Counted from the stretch's first letter, positions 51,357-60,390 are shown. The stretch is 64,000 nt of DNA from Herbiconiux sp. (GCF_023264855.1 NZ_JAHFUW010000014.1:27601-91600), one strand, 5' to 3'. The notes: a model not told the origin generated them from the sequence alone. Translations and numbers: made by a program.

Positions 51357-51392
51357 TGTTGTTGCTGTTACGTGTGTTACTGATGTGATTCA
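51357..51392 (+). promoter_or_regulatory. Four direct repeats of 9 bp before the NlpC/P60 gene
   Basis: Units TGTTGTTGC, TGTTACGTG, TGTTACTGA and TGTGATTCA follow each other without gaps; the middle two share TGTTAC exactly. They lie just after a possible -10 (TACTGT, 51345-51350) and 32 bases before the ATG. This resembles the direct-repeat GTTAC-type operators described for MtrA, which controls wall hydrolases; the link is inference. Confidence 0.5.
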
Positions 51393-51423
51393 GGGCCGCG
51401 TCACTCGATCGTTCGGGGGAGTC

Positions 51424-52728
51424 ATGCGGGCCACCGCTCCAGTCGTGCCGGCCAGGAGGCGCTTCGCCGCGGCCGTGGCCTTCGTGGGCGCCGTCGCGCT
51501 CGGGTCGACCCTCTTTCTCACCACCCCCGCCTCGGCCACGAACTACCCCTCGTGGGACGACGTGGTGGCTGCGAAGGCCAGCACCGATGCCACGGCCTCG
51601 AAGATCAGCGACATCCAGGGCCTCATCTCGGGCCTCGCCGCCGAGGTGGATGCGGCGCAGGCCGTGGCCGACCAGGCCTGGGCCGCCGACCAGGCCGCGC
51701 AGAACGCGCTGGCCGAGGGCACCCGCAGGTCCGACGAGCTCGCCGCACAGTCGGCCGAGGCGGCCACGCAGTCCGAAGCCTCCAACAAGCGCGCTGCCGC
51801 CCTGGCCGCGCAGTTCGCCCGCAGCGCCGGCAACGACCTCACCTCGCATCTGATGGTCTCCGGCAGCGACAGCGACGACCTGCTCTACCAGCTCGGCACC
51901 ATGTCCAAGCTGAGCGAGACCAGTCAGGACGTGTTCGCGAAGGCCGAGCAGGACGCGAACACCGCCGACCTGCTCAGCCAGCAGGCCGCGGTCGCGAAGA
52001 GCAGCCTCGAGTCGCTCGCCACCGCTGCCGCCGCTTCGCTGCAGTCGGCCATCGACGCGCAGAAGGTCGTGCAGTCGGCCCTGATCGAGCAGCAGAACCA
52101 CGAGGCGGAGCTCACCGTGCAGCTCGCCGCCCTGCAGCAGAACAGCATCACCACCGAGGCCCAGTACAACGCCGGCGTCGAGGCCGAGCGGCAGCGTCAG
52201 CTCGCCGAGGAGAAGGCGCGTGCCGACGCCGCTGCGGCCGCTGCTGCTGCGGCGGAAGCGGCCGAGGAGGCGAGCGGCGGCTCCGGCGGTTCCGACTCGG
52301 GTTCCTCCGATTCCGGGTCCGGCTCGGGCTCGTCCGGCGGTGGCGGCGGCGGTGGGGGCATCAACGTCTCGCCGCCCGCGCAGACCTACAGCGGAGAGGC
52401 CGTGGTCGCCTACGCCGAGCAGTTCGTCGGCGTGGTGCCCTACGGCTGGGGCGCCGATCCCAGCGACAGTTTCGGCTGCGACGGCCTCACCCAGTACGTC
52501 TACGGCCAGTTCGGCATCTCGCTGCCCCGCCTGGTGAGCGCTCAGGCGCGGATGGGCGTGCAGGTCTCGCCGCAGAACGCCCAGGCCGGCGACCTCGTCG
52601 TCTGGCCGGGAGCGCACATCGGCATCTACGACGGCCAGGGCGGCGTCATCCATTCGCCCGACTGGGGTCGCTACGTGACGCACGCCACCAACCTCTGGGG
52701 CTCGTACTACTTCGTCCGGCTGGTGTAG
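51424..52728 (+). CDS. Secreted NlpC/P60 peptidoglycan hydrolase with coiled-coil domain
   Basis: Wall endopeptidase of 434 residues. Signal peptide with cleavage near TPASA-TN, long helical domain (about 45-285) with repeated Ala/Asp/Gln heptads as in RipA, a Gly/Ser linker (about 290-320) and a C-terminal NlpC/P60 domain. The catalytic Cys is in FGCDGLTQYVYG, the His in WPGAHIGIYDG and a third polar residue in VIHSPDWGRY. The usual DC(S/A)G motif reads GCDG here, a small deviation around an intact Cys. ATG 51424 follows GGGGGAG. The helical part probably regulates activity, in line with FtsEX-controlled hydrolases; an ftsEX operon is present 50 kb away. Confidence 0.92.
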   Translation: MRATAPVVPARRRFAAAVAFVGAVALGSTLFLTTPASATNYPSWDDVVAAKASTDATASKISDIQGLISGLAAEVDAAQAVADQAWAADQAAQNALAEGTRRSDELAAQSAEAATQSEASNKRAAALAAQFARSAGNDLTSHLMVSGSDSDDLLYQLGTMSKLSETSQDVFAKAEQDANTADLLSQQAAVAKSSLESLATAAAASLQSAIDAQKVVQSALIEQQNHEAELTVQLAALQQNSITTEAQYNAGVEAERQRQLAEEKARADAAAAAAAAAEAAEEASGGSGGSDSGSSDSGSGSGSSGGGGGGGGINVSPPAQTYSGEAVVAYAEQFVGVVPYGWGADPSDSFGCDGLTQYVYGQFGISLPRLVSAQARMGVQVSPQNAQAGDLVVWPGAHIGIYDGQGGVIHSPDWGRYVTHATNLWGSYYFVRLV

Positions 52729-52732
52729 CCGC

Positions 52733-52945
52733 TCACACCTCGGTGGGCGCCGAGGCGTAGCTGGTCACCGATTCCACGGTGCCGTCCGCGTTCTTCACGA
52801 TGTGGTCGCAGTGCCGGGTTCTCGCCCAGGTGCGCCCTTCGGCGATCGCCTGGCTGCGGATGACGTGGGTGGAGAGGTCGCTCTCCTCGCCCTGCATCCG
52901 GTTGTGCCACATGTTGTGGCTGCGGTAGGTCTCGACGGCGTCCAT
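52733..52945 (-). CDS. Small DUF2188-like protein
   Basis: Protein of 70 residues with THVIRSQAIAEGRTWART and HIVKNADGTVESVTSY, resembling the repeat unit of DUF2188, a family with no assigned role. The N-terminus is MDAVETYRSHNMWHNRM. ATG 52945 has GAAGG eleven bases upstream; a longer frame to 53224 would run into the tRNA gene and is rejected. It converges with the NlpC/P60 gene four bases away. Confidence 0.65.
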   Translation of the reverse strand: MDAVETYRSHNMWHNRMQGEESDLSTHVIRSQAIAEGRTWARTRHCDHIVKNADGTVESVTSYASAPTEV

Positions 52946-53135
52946 GCTCTCGGATCCTTCTTCATCGACGGATGACGCGGATGGGTCGTCCGCGCCCGAC
53001 GCGGATGGGTGGTCCGCGTGGCGGCATCCTACCGCCGATGCGGCCCGAAAAGACCTGAGACGGCCGAATGGCCCTCGCGCCGCAGGAGCGGCGGCGCGAT
53101 GTAGGCACATGGCGGCGGCGCGATATGAATACGTG

Positions 53136-53208
53136 TGCCCCCAGTAGGATTTGAACCTACGGCCTTCTGCTCCGGAGGCAGACGCTCTATCCCCTGAGCT
53201 ATGGGGGC
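53136..53208 (-). tRNA. tRNA-Arg (anticodon CCG)
   Basis: On the minus strand the 7-bp acceptor stem GCCCCCA/TGGGGGC, a D-arm with AGCTCAGGGGATAGAGC, an anticodon stem TCTGC/GCAGA with loop CTCCGGA and a T-arm with GTTCAAATC fold into a standard 73-nt tRNA. The anticodon CCG reads CGG arginine codons. CCA is not encoded. The arginyl-tRNA synthetase gene lies about 0.9 kb away on the other strand. Confidence 0.96.
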
Positions 53209-53276
53209 TCGGGGTGCTCGTCAAGGTTAGCAGGCCGCCGGGGCCGTTTCGGTCATCGGATGCGGCCCGAGCGTGT

Positions 53277-53282
53277 CAGGAT
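53277..53282 (+). promoter_or_regulatory. Leaderless-type -10 variant (CAGGAT) for the transglutaminase-like gene
   Basis: CAGGAT lies six bases before ATG 53289, supporting that start. Confidence 0.4.
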
Positions 53283-53288
53283 TTGACC

Positions 53289-54083
53289 ATGCAGCGATCC
53301 GTCTCCGTCCGCATCGACGCCACCGTCGATCTCGGCACCACCGTCGTGTTCTCCATCGCCGCCGCGCAGAGCGTGCCGCTGCTGCGCGAGCGGATCGAGT
53401 ACGCCGTCGACGGCGAGCCGATCGAACCCACCGAGCTGCTGGATCAGCACGGCACCCGCCTGCACCGGTTCGCCGTGCCGGCCGGCAGCTTCACGGCCAA
53501 CTACGAGGCCGTGGTCGACGGGCAGGCCGAGCCGGCCCCGGTCGAGCCGGTCGACCTCATCCGCTACCTGCGCCCGAGCCGCTACTGCGAGTCCGACACC
53601 CTGATGCCCACGGCGCTGGGGGAGTTCCGGGGCCTGACCGGACGCACCCTGCTCGAGGCGGTCAGCTCGTGGGTGGGTTCCGAGCTGCGGTACGTTCCCG
53701 GGTCGAGCCTGCCGACGGATGGCGCCGTGCAGACCCTGCTGCTGCGTCAGGGCGTCTGCCGTGATTACGCGCACCTCGTGATCGCGCTGCTGCGGGCGCT
53801 GGACGTACCGGCCCGTCTGGTGTCGGTGTACGCACCCGGCCTGTATCCGATGGACTTCCACGCCGTGGCCGAGGCCTACGTCGACGGCGCCTGGAACGTG
53901 GTCGACGCCACCACGCTGGCGCCCCGCAGCACCCTGGTGCGGATCGCCACGGGCCGCGATGCCGCCGACACCGCCTTCCTCACCAACCACGGCGGCAACC
54001 TGGTGCTCGATCACTTCGAGGTCACCGCGGTCGCCGACATCCTGCCCACCGATGACCTCATGCAGCTGGTTGCCCTGCGCTGA
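53289..54083 (+). CDS. Transglutaminase-like domain protein
   Basis: Cytosolic protein of 264 residues with the Cys-His-Asp core of bacterial transglutaminase-like peptidases: Cys in QGVCRDYAHLVIALLRAL near 160, His in DFHAVAEAYVDG near 198 and Asp in WNVVDATTLAP near 214. The N-terminal part is a beta-rich domain (RSVSVRIDATVDLGTTVV). Members act as cysteine peptidases or amidases; the target here is unknown. The frame runs upstream into the tRNA region, so ATG 53289 is chosen. Confidence 0.87.
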   Translation: MQRSVSVRIDATVDLGTTVVFSIAAAQSVPLLRERIEYAVDGEPIEPTELLDQHGTRLHRFAVPAGSFTANYEAVVDGQAEPAPVEPVDLIRYLRPSRYCESDTLMPTALGEFRGLTGRTLLEAVSSWVGSELRYVPGSSLPTDGAVQTLLLRQGVCRDYAHLVIALLRALDVPARLVSVYAPGLYPMDFHAVAEAYVDGAWNVVDATTLAPRSTLVRIATGRDAADTAFLTNHGGNLVLDHFEVTAVADILPTDDLMQLVALR

Positions 54084-54119
54084 CGCGCGCACGAGAGGGC
54101 CTGGCCCGCGCGGGAGCGG

Positions 54120-54125
54120 TAGGAT
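54120..54125 (+). promoter_or_regulatory. Leaderless-type -10 (TAGGAT) for argS
   Basis: TAGGAT lies eight bases before GTG 54134 with no SD between. Confidence 0.45.
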
Positions 54126-54133
54126 CGTACGCC

Positions 54134-55792
54134 GTGACTCCTGAAGCCCTCTCCGCTCATCTGTTCGCCATCGTGAGCGAGCGCCTGTCCGCCGTCGACG
54201 GCGTCTCCATCACCGAATCGGATGCGGCACTCGAGCGCCCGCGCAACCGCGACCACGGCGACTGGGCCTCCAACATCGCCATGAAGCTGGCCAAGAGGCT
54301 CGGCACCAACCCGCGTGAGTTCGCGCTCGAGCTGGTGCCGGCGATCCAGGCGATCGACGGCGTGGCCGCGGTCGACGTGGCGGGCCCGGGCTTCATCAAC
54401 ATCACCCTCGACACGGCGGCGGCGGGCGAGATCGCGCGCACCGTCCTCGAGGCGGGGGAGTCGTACGGCCACAACGCCGTGCTCGCCGGTCACACCATCA
54501 ACATGGAGTTCGTCTCGGCCAACCCCACCGGCCCGCTGCACATCGGCCACACCCGCTGGGCGGCGCTCGGCGACTCGATCGCCCGGGTGCTGAAGGCATC
54601 CGGAGCCGAGGTCTCGACCGAGTACTACATCAACGACGCCGGCAGCCAGATGGACATGTTCGGTCTCTCGGTGCTCGCGGCCGCCAAGGGCGAGCCGACC
54701 CCCGAGAAGGGCTACCCCGGGCCCTACATCGGCGAGCTCGCCAAGCAGGTGCTGGCCGCCGTGCCCGACCTGCTCGACAAGCCGCACGACGAGGCCGTGG
54801 CCATCGCCCGCGACACCGCCTACGAGCTGCAGATGGCCGAGATCAAGCACTCGCTCGAGACCTTCCACGTGCACTTCGACGTGTTCTTCTCCGAGCGCAC
54901 CCTGCATGCTCCGGATGCCGTCACCGGCAAGACGGCGATCGACGACGCGGAGGAGCGGCTGCGCGCCCAGGGCCACGTGTTCGAGGCCGACGACGCCGTG
55001 TGGGTGCGCACCACCGACTTCGGCGACGACAAAGACCGCGTGCTCACCCGCGGCAACGGCATCGTCACCTACTTCGCCGCGGACGCCGCGTATTACCTCT
55101 CCAAGAAAGACCGCGGCTTCCCCGAGAAGATCTACCTGCTCGGCGCCGACCACCATGGCTACGTGGGGCGCCTCAAGGCGCTGGCCGCGGCGGCCGGAGA
55201 CGATCCCGATACCGGCCTCTCGGTGCTGATCGGCCAGCTGGTGAACCTGAACGGCGCGAAGCTCTCCAAGCGCGCCGGCAACATCATCGAGCTCGACGAC
55301 CTGCTCAGCTGGATCGGCGCCGACGCCCTGCGCTTCTGGCTGGCCCGGTATCCGGCCGACTCGCCGCTCGCGCTCGACGGCGAGAAGCTGCGTTCGCGCA
55401 CCAACGACAACCCGGTCTTCTACGTACAGTACGCGCACGCCCGCACCCGCTCGGTGGCGCGCAACGCCGCCGCGGCAGGGGTCACGCGGGACGACTTCGA
55501 GCCTTCGCTGCTGGTGCACCCCACCGAGACCGCACTGCTCGGTGCGCTGCAGGAGTTCCCGCGGATCGTGGCGCACTCCGCCGAGCTGCGGGAGCCCCAC
55601 CGCGTGGCCCGCTACCTCGAGGAGCTCGCCGGCTACTACCACCGCTGGTACGACGCCTGCCGCGTGCTGCCGCTCGGCGAGGAGCCCATCACCCCCGTGC
55701 ACGGCACCCGCCTCTGGCTGAACGACGCCACCGGCCAGGTCATCCGCAACGGCCTCGACCTGATCGGCGTCTCCGCTCCCGACCGCATGTAG
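54134..55792 (+). CDS. argS: Arginyl-tRNA synthetase
   Basis: Class I synthetase of 552 residues that charges tRNA-Arg. The N-terminal Add-1 domain is followed by the HIGH motif in ANPTGPLHIGHTRWAALGD near 132-145, the KMSKS-like loop GAKLSKRAGN near 376 and the C-terminal DALR helical domain with EYVQYAHAR-like FYVQYAHARTRSVAR. Length and motifs are normal. A cognate tRNA-Arg(CCG) is encoded nearby on the opposite strand. In many actinobacteria argS directly precedes lysA and hom; here a DUF2993 gene and a GNAT lie between. Confidence 0.96.
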   Translation: MTPEALSAHLFAIVSERLSAVDGVSITESDAALERPRNRDHGDWASNIAMKLAKRLGTNPREFALELVPAIQAIDGVAAVDVAGPGFINITLDTAAAGEIARTVLEAGESYGHNAVLAGHTINMEFVSANPTGPLHIGHTRWAALGDSIARVLKASGAEVSTEYYINDAGSQMDMFGLSVLAAAKGEPTPEKGYPGPYIGELAKQVLAAVPDLLDKPHDEAVAIARDTAYELQMAEIKHSLETFHVHFDVFFSERTLHAPDAVTGKTAIDDAEERLRAQGHVFEADDAVWVRTTDFGDDKDRVLTRGNGIVTYFAADAAYYLSKKDRGFPEKIYLLGADHHGYVGRLKALAAAAGDDPDTGLSVLIGQLVNLNGAKLSKRAGNIIELDDLLSWIGADALRFWLARYPADSPLALDGEKLRSRTNDNPVFYVQYAHARTRSVARNAAAAGVTRDDFEPSLLVHPTETALLGALQEFPRIVAHSAELREPHRVARYLEELAGYYHRWYDACRVLPLGEEPITPVHGTRLWLNDATGQVIRNGLDLIGVSAPDRM

Positions 55793-55938
55793 CCTTCCGT
55801 CCCGTTGCGCCAGAGATGGAGCGCGCGCCCTCCTTCGGGCTGAGACTCCGTCGTCCGGCCTCTGCGGCGGGATCCTCCGTCGTTACGGACGGGGGTCGGG
55901 GCCGGGGGTGCTGCCCGGGTCGTCGGGGAAGCCCGTGC

Positions 55939-55944
55939 CAGGAT
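55939..55944 (+). promoter_or_regulatory. Leaderless-type -10 variant (CAGGAT) for the DUF2993 gene
   Basis: CAGGAT lies six bases before ATG 55951, the same layout as at 50502 and 53277. Confidence 0.4.
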
Positions 55945-55950
55945 GGGGGC

Positions 55951-56745
55951 ATGAGCGCCGAGTACCCCACCGTGCCCCTGCCCGACGCGCAGCCGGCGGC
56001 GGCCGCGGCGCCGCCGAGGCGCCGCAAGCGCTGGGTGTGGTGGCTGATCGGTGCGGTCGTGCTGCTCGCGGTGCTCGTCGTCGTGGCCGACATCGGCTTC
56101 CGGGCCTACGCGCAGGGGCAGGCGGAGGCCGAGATCCAGACGCAGCTTCCCGACTCGGTCGACGGCGACGTGCACATCGCGATCGGCGGCTTCTCCTTCC
56201 TGGCCCAGCTGGCCGCCGGCACGTTCGACGAGGTGACGGTGGATGCCCCGTCCCTCACGGTCGACGGCGTCCCCGTCGAGGCGCACGTCGTCGCCACCGG
56301 CGTGCCCACCGACTTCGCGAAGCCGGTCGGCGACATCCAGGCCACCCTCACGCTCGACCAGGCGGCCGTGAACGACGTCGTCCAGCTTCCGGACGGCGCC
56401 ACCCTCGAGCTCGGCGACGGCGACGTCTCCTACGACGGCGAGGCCTCGGTCTTCGGCCTGCCCATCGGCTTCCGCGTCACCGGTGCGGTGCAGGCGGGCG
56501 GTGACACCGTCACGATCGAGCCGACCGGCATCGCGGTCACCCAGGGCAGCACCTCGCTCGACCTCTCGAAACTGCTCCCGGGTGTCGCGAAGTCGCCCAT
56601 CACGGTCTGCGTCGCGCAGTACCTCCCGCAGGGCGCCTCCGTCGATACCCTCACGGTCACGCCCGGCACGGTCACCGCCGAACTCAGCGCCCAGCAGTTC
56701 GTGCTCGGAGAGGAGAGCCTGCGCACGCTCGGCACCTGCGGCTAG
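55951..56745 (+). CDS. DUF2993 / LmeA-like membrane-anchored protein
   Basis: Protein of 264 residues: cytoplasmic Pro/Ala-rich start (PLPDAQPAAAAAPPRRRKR), one TM (WVWWLIGAVVLLAVLVVVA), then an extracytoplasmic DUF2993 beta domain (VHIAIGGFSFLAQLAAGTFD, VPVEAHVVATGVP, PITVCVAQYLPQGA). In mycobacteria the DUF2993 protein LmeA supports mannan elongation of lipomannan. The role here can only be guessed as envelope lipid or glycan related. The stop overlaps the convergent GNAT stop by four bases (CTAG). Confidence 0.8.
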   Translation: MSAEYPTVPLPDAQPAAAAAPPRRRKRWVWWLIGAVVLLAVLVVVADIGFRAYAQGQAEAEIQTQLPDSVDGDVHIAIGGFSFLAQLAAGTFDEVTVDAPSLTVDGVPVEAHVVATGVPTDFAKPVGDIQATLTLDQAAVNDVVQLPDGATLELGDGDVSYDGEASVFGLPIGFRVTGAVQAGGDTVTIEPTGIAVTQGSTSLDLSKLLPGVAKSPITVCVAQYLPQGASVDTLTVTPGTVTAELSAQQFVLGEESLRTLGTCG

Positions 56746-57341
56746 CGCGAGTTGCCGAAGGTGAGGCGCTCCTGGAGCCCGTATCTCACCGTCGGCCATT
56801 CCCCGTCGATGATGGAGTAGACCACCGTGTCGCGAACGGTTCCGTTCTCGAAGACCGTGTGATTGCGCAGCACGCCGTCCTGCTTCGCGCCGAGCTTCTC
56901 GATAGCCGCCCGTGACTGCCGGTTGTGCCAGTGCGCCCGGAACTCCACCGCCCCGCAGCCCAGCTCGTCGAAGGCCCGACTCAGAAGCAGAAGTTTGGCT
57001 GCGGTGTTGATGCCCGTGCGTTGCGCACCGACGCCGAGCCACGTGGAGCCGATCTCCAGGCGCCGATTCGCCGGTTCGATCGCGAGATACCCCGTCATCC
57101 CCACGGCGCGGCCGGAAACCGCATCGATCACGGCCCAGGGAACCATCGACCCTTCCGCGTGGGCGGAGCGGCGCTTCCGGATCGTCGCGGACATGGTGTC
57201 CGGAGAGGGGATGTGGGTGTACCACGCCCGCCAGAGGTCGTCCACGCGCACGGCGTCCACCAGGTCGTCGTGGTGCGCATCGCTCAGCGGCTCCAGCTGC
57301 ACGAACTCGTTGCGGAGGACGGGGGCGGCGAGGAAGTCCAC
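56742..57341 (-). CDS. GNAT N-acetyltransferase, RimJ/RimL type
   Basis: Acetyltransferase of 199 residues. The start VLRNEFVQLEPLSDAHHDDL, the segment IEPANRRLEIGSTWLG, the CoA-binding part RTGINTAAKLLLLSRAFDEL and WHNRQSRAAIEKLGAKQDG match RimJ/RimL-like enzymes that modify N-termini or small molecules (pieces read separately). GTG 57341 lies six bases after TAGGAT. It shares four bases with the 3' end of the DUF2993 gene. Confidence 0.86.
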   Translation of the reverse strand: MDFLAAPVLRNEFVQLEPLSDAHHDDLVDAVRVDDLWRAWYTHIPSPDTMSATIRKRRSAHAEGSMVPWAVIDAVSGRAVGMTGYLAIEPANRRLEIGSTWLGVGAQRTGINTAAKLLLLSRAFDELGCGAVEFRAHWHNRQSRAAIEKLGAKQDGVLRNHTVFENGTVRDTVVYSIIDGEWPTVRYGLQERLTFGNSR

Positions 57342-57347
57342 CGTCCG

Positions 57348-57353
57348 ATCCTA
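57348..57353 (-). promoter_or_regulatory. Leaderless-type -10 (TAGGAT) for the GNAT gene
   Basis: TAGGAT lies six bases before GTG 57341 with no SD. Confidence 0.5.
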
Positions 57354-57464
57354 CGAGCTCGACGCGCCGCGACGAAGAAACCGTCACCGTTCGGCGCACG
57401 CCCCGGGTGCGCCCGCGGCCGGAGGGCCCGGCCGTCACATGACGGCTGCGGCATCCGTCGCCCG

Positions 57465-57604
57465 CTAAGATCGTCGGTACGTCCGGGTGATCATCCCCCG
57501 GAGCCGGCTTCAGGGACCAAGCCAGGTCCGCTCGCCCCTTGTGCCGCCGCGGCACGCGCCCGAGACCCCGCCGAGGGTCGACGACACAGCAAAGGGATCC
57601 GTCC
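57465..57604 (+). promoter_or_regulatory. Promoter and leader of the lysA-hom-thrC-thrB operon
   Basis: A -10 candidate TAAGAT near 57468-57473 would start an RNA about 125 bases before the lysA ATG. The leader is GC-rich with several possible hairpins but shows no T-box, no known lysine riboswitch and no short peptide rich in Lys or Thr. AAAGGGA near 57592 is the lysA ribosome-binding site. Confidence 0.4.
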
Positions 57605-59032
57605 ATGACCTCCAGCCCGCTCGCGCCCGAGTGGCTCGACCACCCGGCCGACGCGAACGACCTCCCGGCCGCCATCTGGCCGCGCTCCGCGGCCCGCACC
57701 GCGACCGGCGAGATCGAGATCGGCGGCCTCGCCGCGCCCGCTCTCGCCGAGCGCTTCGGCACGCCCCTCTACGTGATCGACGAGCAGGATGCCCGCTCCC
57801 GCGCCCGCGAGGTGCGCGAGGCCTTCCAGGCCGAGGCCGCGAACGCCGGCACCACCGCGACGGTCTACTACGCGGGCAAGGCGTTCCTCAGCATCGAGGT
57901 CGTGCGCTGGATGGTGCAGGAGGGCCTCTCGATCGACGTCTGCAGCGGCGGTGAGCTCGCGGTCGCCCTGGCCGCGGGAGCGGATCCGGCGCACATCGGG
58001 CTGCACGGCAACAACAAGTCGCTCGACGAGATCGACCGCGCGGTCGCCGCGGGCGTCGGCGCCATCGTGATCGACAGTGCCATCGAGATCGAGCGCGTGG
58101 CCGAGGCCGCCGCCCGGCACGGTCGCGTGCAGGGGGTGCGGCTGCGCGTGAACAGCGGTGTGCACGCGCACACGCACGACTTCCTGGCCACCGCCCACGA
58201 AGACCAGAAGTTCGGCGTGCGCCTGGAGCAGGCCGCCGAGTACGTCGCCGCGATCCGCTCGCACGAGTCGCTGCGCTTTCGGGGCCTGCACTGCCACATC
58301 GGCTCGCAGATCTTCGGGGCCGCCGGCTTCGCCGAGTCGGCCGCGCGCCTCCTCGCCGTGCACGCCGAGCTGCTGGCGGGCGGCGAGGTGCCCGAGCTCA
58401 ACCTCGGCGGCGGGTACGGCATCGCCTACACCGGAGCCGACGACCCGACCCCCATCGCCGAACTGGCCGCCGGCATCGTGGCCGCGGTCGCCGGGGAATG
58501 CGGCCGCCTCGGCATCGCGGTGCCCGGTCTGGCCTTCGAACCCGGCCGTGTCATCATCGGCAACGCCGGCGTCACGCTCTACACCGTCGGCACCGTGAAA
58601 GACGTGCTCGTGGGTCAGCACGACGGCACGGATGCGGTGCGCCGCTACGTGAGCGTCGACGGCGGGATGAGCGACAACCTGCGCCCCGCCCTCTACGGCG
58701 CCGACTACACGGTGCGCCTGGCGAGCCGCGAATCGGATGCCGACCCGGCCCTCGTGCGCCTCGCCGGCAAGCACTGCGAGAGCGGCGACATCGTCGTCTA
58801 CGCCGACTACCTCCCGGGCGACGTGCAGCCGGGCGACCTGGTGAGCGTGCCGGCCACCGGCGCCTACTGCTGGTCGATGGCGAGCAACTACAACTACCTG
58901 GGGCGGCCCGCGGTCGTCGCGGTGTCGGAGGGCGAGGCCCGGGTGCTGATCCGGCGCGAGACCGAGCACGACCTGCTGTCCCGAGACGCGTCCTACCTAC
59001 CCACCACCGCAGCAGAGGCAGTGAAGCCATGA
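57605..59032 (+). CDS. lysA: Diaminopimelate decarboxylase
   Basis: Last step of lysine synthesis, decarboxylating meso-DAP; PLP-dependent fold III enzyme of 475 residues. PLP-Lys is in VYYAGKAFLS near 82, the phosphate loop in NLGGGYGI and EPGR near 280-315, and the catalytic Cys region in KHCESGDIVVY near 393; HCHIGSQIFG is near 230. ATG 57605 follows AAAGGGA. The stop overlaps hom as ATGA. It opens an operon combining lysine and threonine branches of the aspartate family. Confidence 0.96.
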   Translation: MTSSPLAPEWLDHPADANDLPAAIWPRSAARTATGEIEIGGLAAPALAERFGTPLYVIDEQDARSRAREVREAFQAEAANAGTTATVYYAGKAFLSIEVVRWMVQEGLSIDVCSGGELAVALAAGADPAHIGLHGNNKSLDEIDRAVAAGVGAIVIDSAIEIERVAEAAARHGRVQGVRLRVNSGVHAHTHDFLATAHEDQKFGVRLEQAAEYVAAIRSHESLRFRGLHCHIGSQIFGAAGFAESAARLLAVHAELLAGGEVPELNLGGGYGIAYTGADDPTPIAELAAGIVAAVAGECGRLGIAVPGLAFEPGRVIIGNAGVTLYTVGTVKDVLVGQHDGTDAVRRYVSVDGGMSDNLRPALYGADYTVRLASRESDADPALVRLAGKHCESGDIVVYADYLPGDVQPGDLVSVPATGAYCWSMASNYNYLGRPAVVAVSEGEARVLIRRETEHDLLSRDASYLPTTAAEAVKP

Positions 59033-60390
59033 TCGAATACCGCAACCTCCGGATCGCCTTGCTCGGCGCCGGATCCGTCGGCTCGCAGGTCGCCCGCCTG
59101 CTGCTCGAGCACGGCGACGAGCTGGCGGCCCGTGTGGGCGCCGGGCTCGAGCTGATCGGGGTCGCCGTGCGCGACGTCGACGCCCCGCGCGACACCAGCA
59201 TCCCCCGCCACCTGCTCACCACGGATGCCGCCACGCTCATCCAGTCCGCCGATGTGGTGATCGAGCTGATGGGCGGCATCGAGCCGGCCCGTGAGTACAT
59301 CCTGCTCGCCATCAACTCCGGCGCCGACGTCGTCACCGGCAACAAGGCGCTGCTGGCCACCCACGGCCCCGAGCTGTTCGACGCCGCCGAGCAGGTGGGC
59401 GCCCAGCTCTACTACGAGGCCGCCGCCGGCGGGGCGATCCCGATCATCCGGCCGCTGCGCGACAGCCTGGCGGGCGACCGCGTGAACCGCGTGATGGGCA
59501 TCGTGAACGGCACCACGAACTTCATCCTCGATCGGATGGACGTGGAGGGCGACACCTTCGAGAACGCCCTGGCCATCGCGACGGAGCTGGGCTACGCCGA
59601 GGCCGATCCGACCGCCGACGTGGAGGGCTACGACGCCGCGCAGAAGGCGGCCATCCTGGCCAGCCTCGCGTTCCATACCGCGGTTCCGGTCGAGGCCGTG
59701 CACCGCGAGGGGATGACCTCGGTCACCGCCGCGCAGGTCGTCGCCGCCCAGAAGGCCGGCTACGTGGTGAAGCTGCTCGCGATCTGCGAGCGGCTGACCG
59801 ATCCGGAGACCGGCGTCGAGGGGGTCGTCGCACGCGTGCATCCAGCCCTGATCAGCCGGCGGCATCCGCTGGCCGCCGTGCACGACGCCAAGAACGCCGT
59901 GTTCGTGCAGGCCGAGGCCGCCGGAGACCTCATGTTCTACGGCGCGGGCGCGGGCGGGGTGGAGACGGCCTCGGCCGTGCTCGGCGACCTCGTGTCGGCG
60001 GCGCGCCGCCACGTCGCGGGCGGCCCGGGTGTGGGGGAGTCCACGCACGCGAACCTGCCGATCCTCGGCATCGGTGCGGTCAGCACGCGCTACCAGCTCA
60101 CCCTGATCGTGGCCGACCAGCCCGGTGTGCTGGCCCAGATCGCCGGCGTGTTCAGCGAGCACGGCGTCTCGGTCGAGGCGTTGCAGCAGACGGTGCAGCC
60201 GGCCGCACCGTCGGTCCTGGCCGCCGCCGGGGCGCCGGGTCAGGCATCCGAGCCGCTCACCGCTACCCTTGTCATTGTCACGCACGAAGCCAGCGACGCC
60301 GCCCTGTCGGCGACGGTGGCGGCTGTTTCCTCCCACGACGCCGTCGTGCGGGTGGAATCGGTTCTACGAGTTGAAGGAGACACGCCCTAG
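59029..60390 (+). CDS. hom: Homoserine dehydrogenase with C-terminal ACT domain
   Basis: Reduces aspartate semialdehyde to homoserine, 453 residues. The NAD(P) motif [17 protein letters not shown] is at residues 11-27, VTGNKALLA near 100, [14 protein letters not shown] near 122 and the catalytic region [20 protein letters not shown] near 195-214 (two parts). Residues 345-450 form an ACT domain ([19 protein letters not shown]), which usually gives threonine feedback. It contains an Ala/Pro-rich insert within the ACT region ([19 protein letters not shown]). Coupled to lysA by four bases and to thrC by one. Confidence 0.96.
   Translation: MIEYRNLRIALLGAGSVGSQVARLLLEHGDELAARVGAGLELIGVAVRDVDAPRDTSIPRHLLTTDAATLIQSADVVIELMGGIEPAREYILLAINSGADVVTGNKALLATHGPELFDAAEQVGAQLYYEAAAGGAIPIIRPLRDSLAGDRVNRVMGIVNGTTNFILDRMDVEGDTFENALAIATELGYAEADPTADVEGYDAAQKAAILASLAFHTAVPVEAVHREGMTSVTAAQVVAAQKAGYVVKLLAICERLTDPETGVEGVVARVHPALISRRHPLAAVHDAKNAVFVQAEAAGDLMFYGAGAGGVETASAVLGDLVSAARRHVAGGPGVGESTHANLPILGIGAVSTRYQLTLIVADQPGVLAQIAGVFSEHGVSVEALQQTVQPAAPSVLAAAGAPGQASEPLTATLVIVTHEASDAALSATVAAVSSHDAVVRVESVLRVEGDTP

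Noticed and set aside
51246..51423. A c-di-AMP (ydaO) riboswitch before the NlpC/P60 gene
   Set aside because: Such switches often precede wall hydrolase genes in actinobacteria, but the 178-base gap is too short and shows no matching conserved segments; only direct repeats are present.
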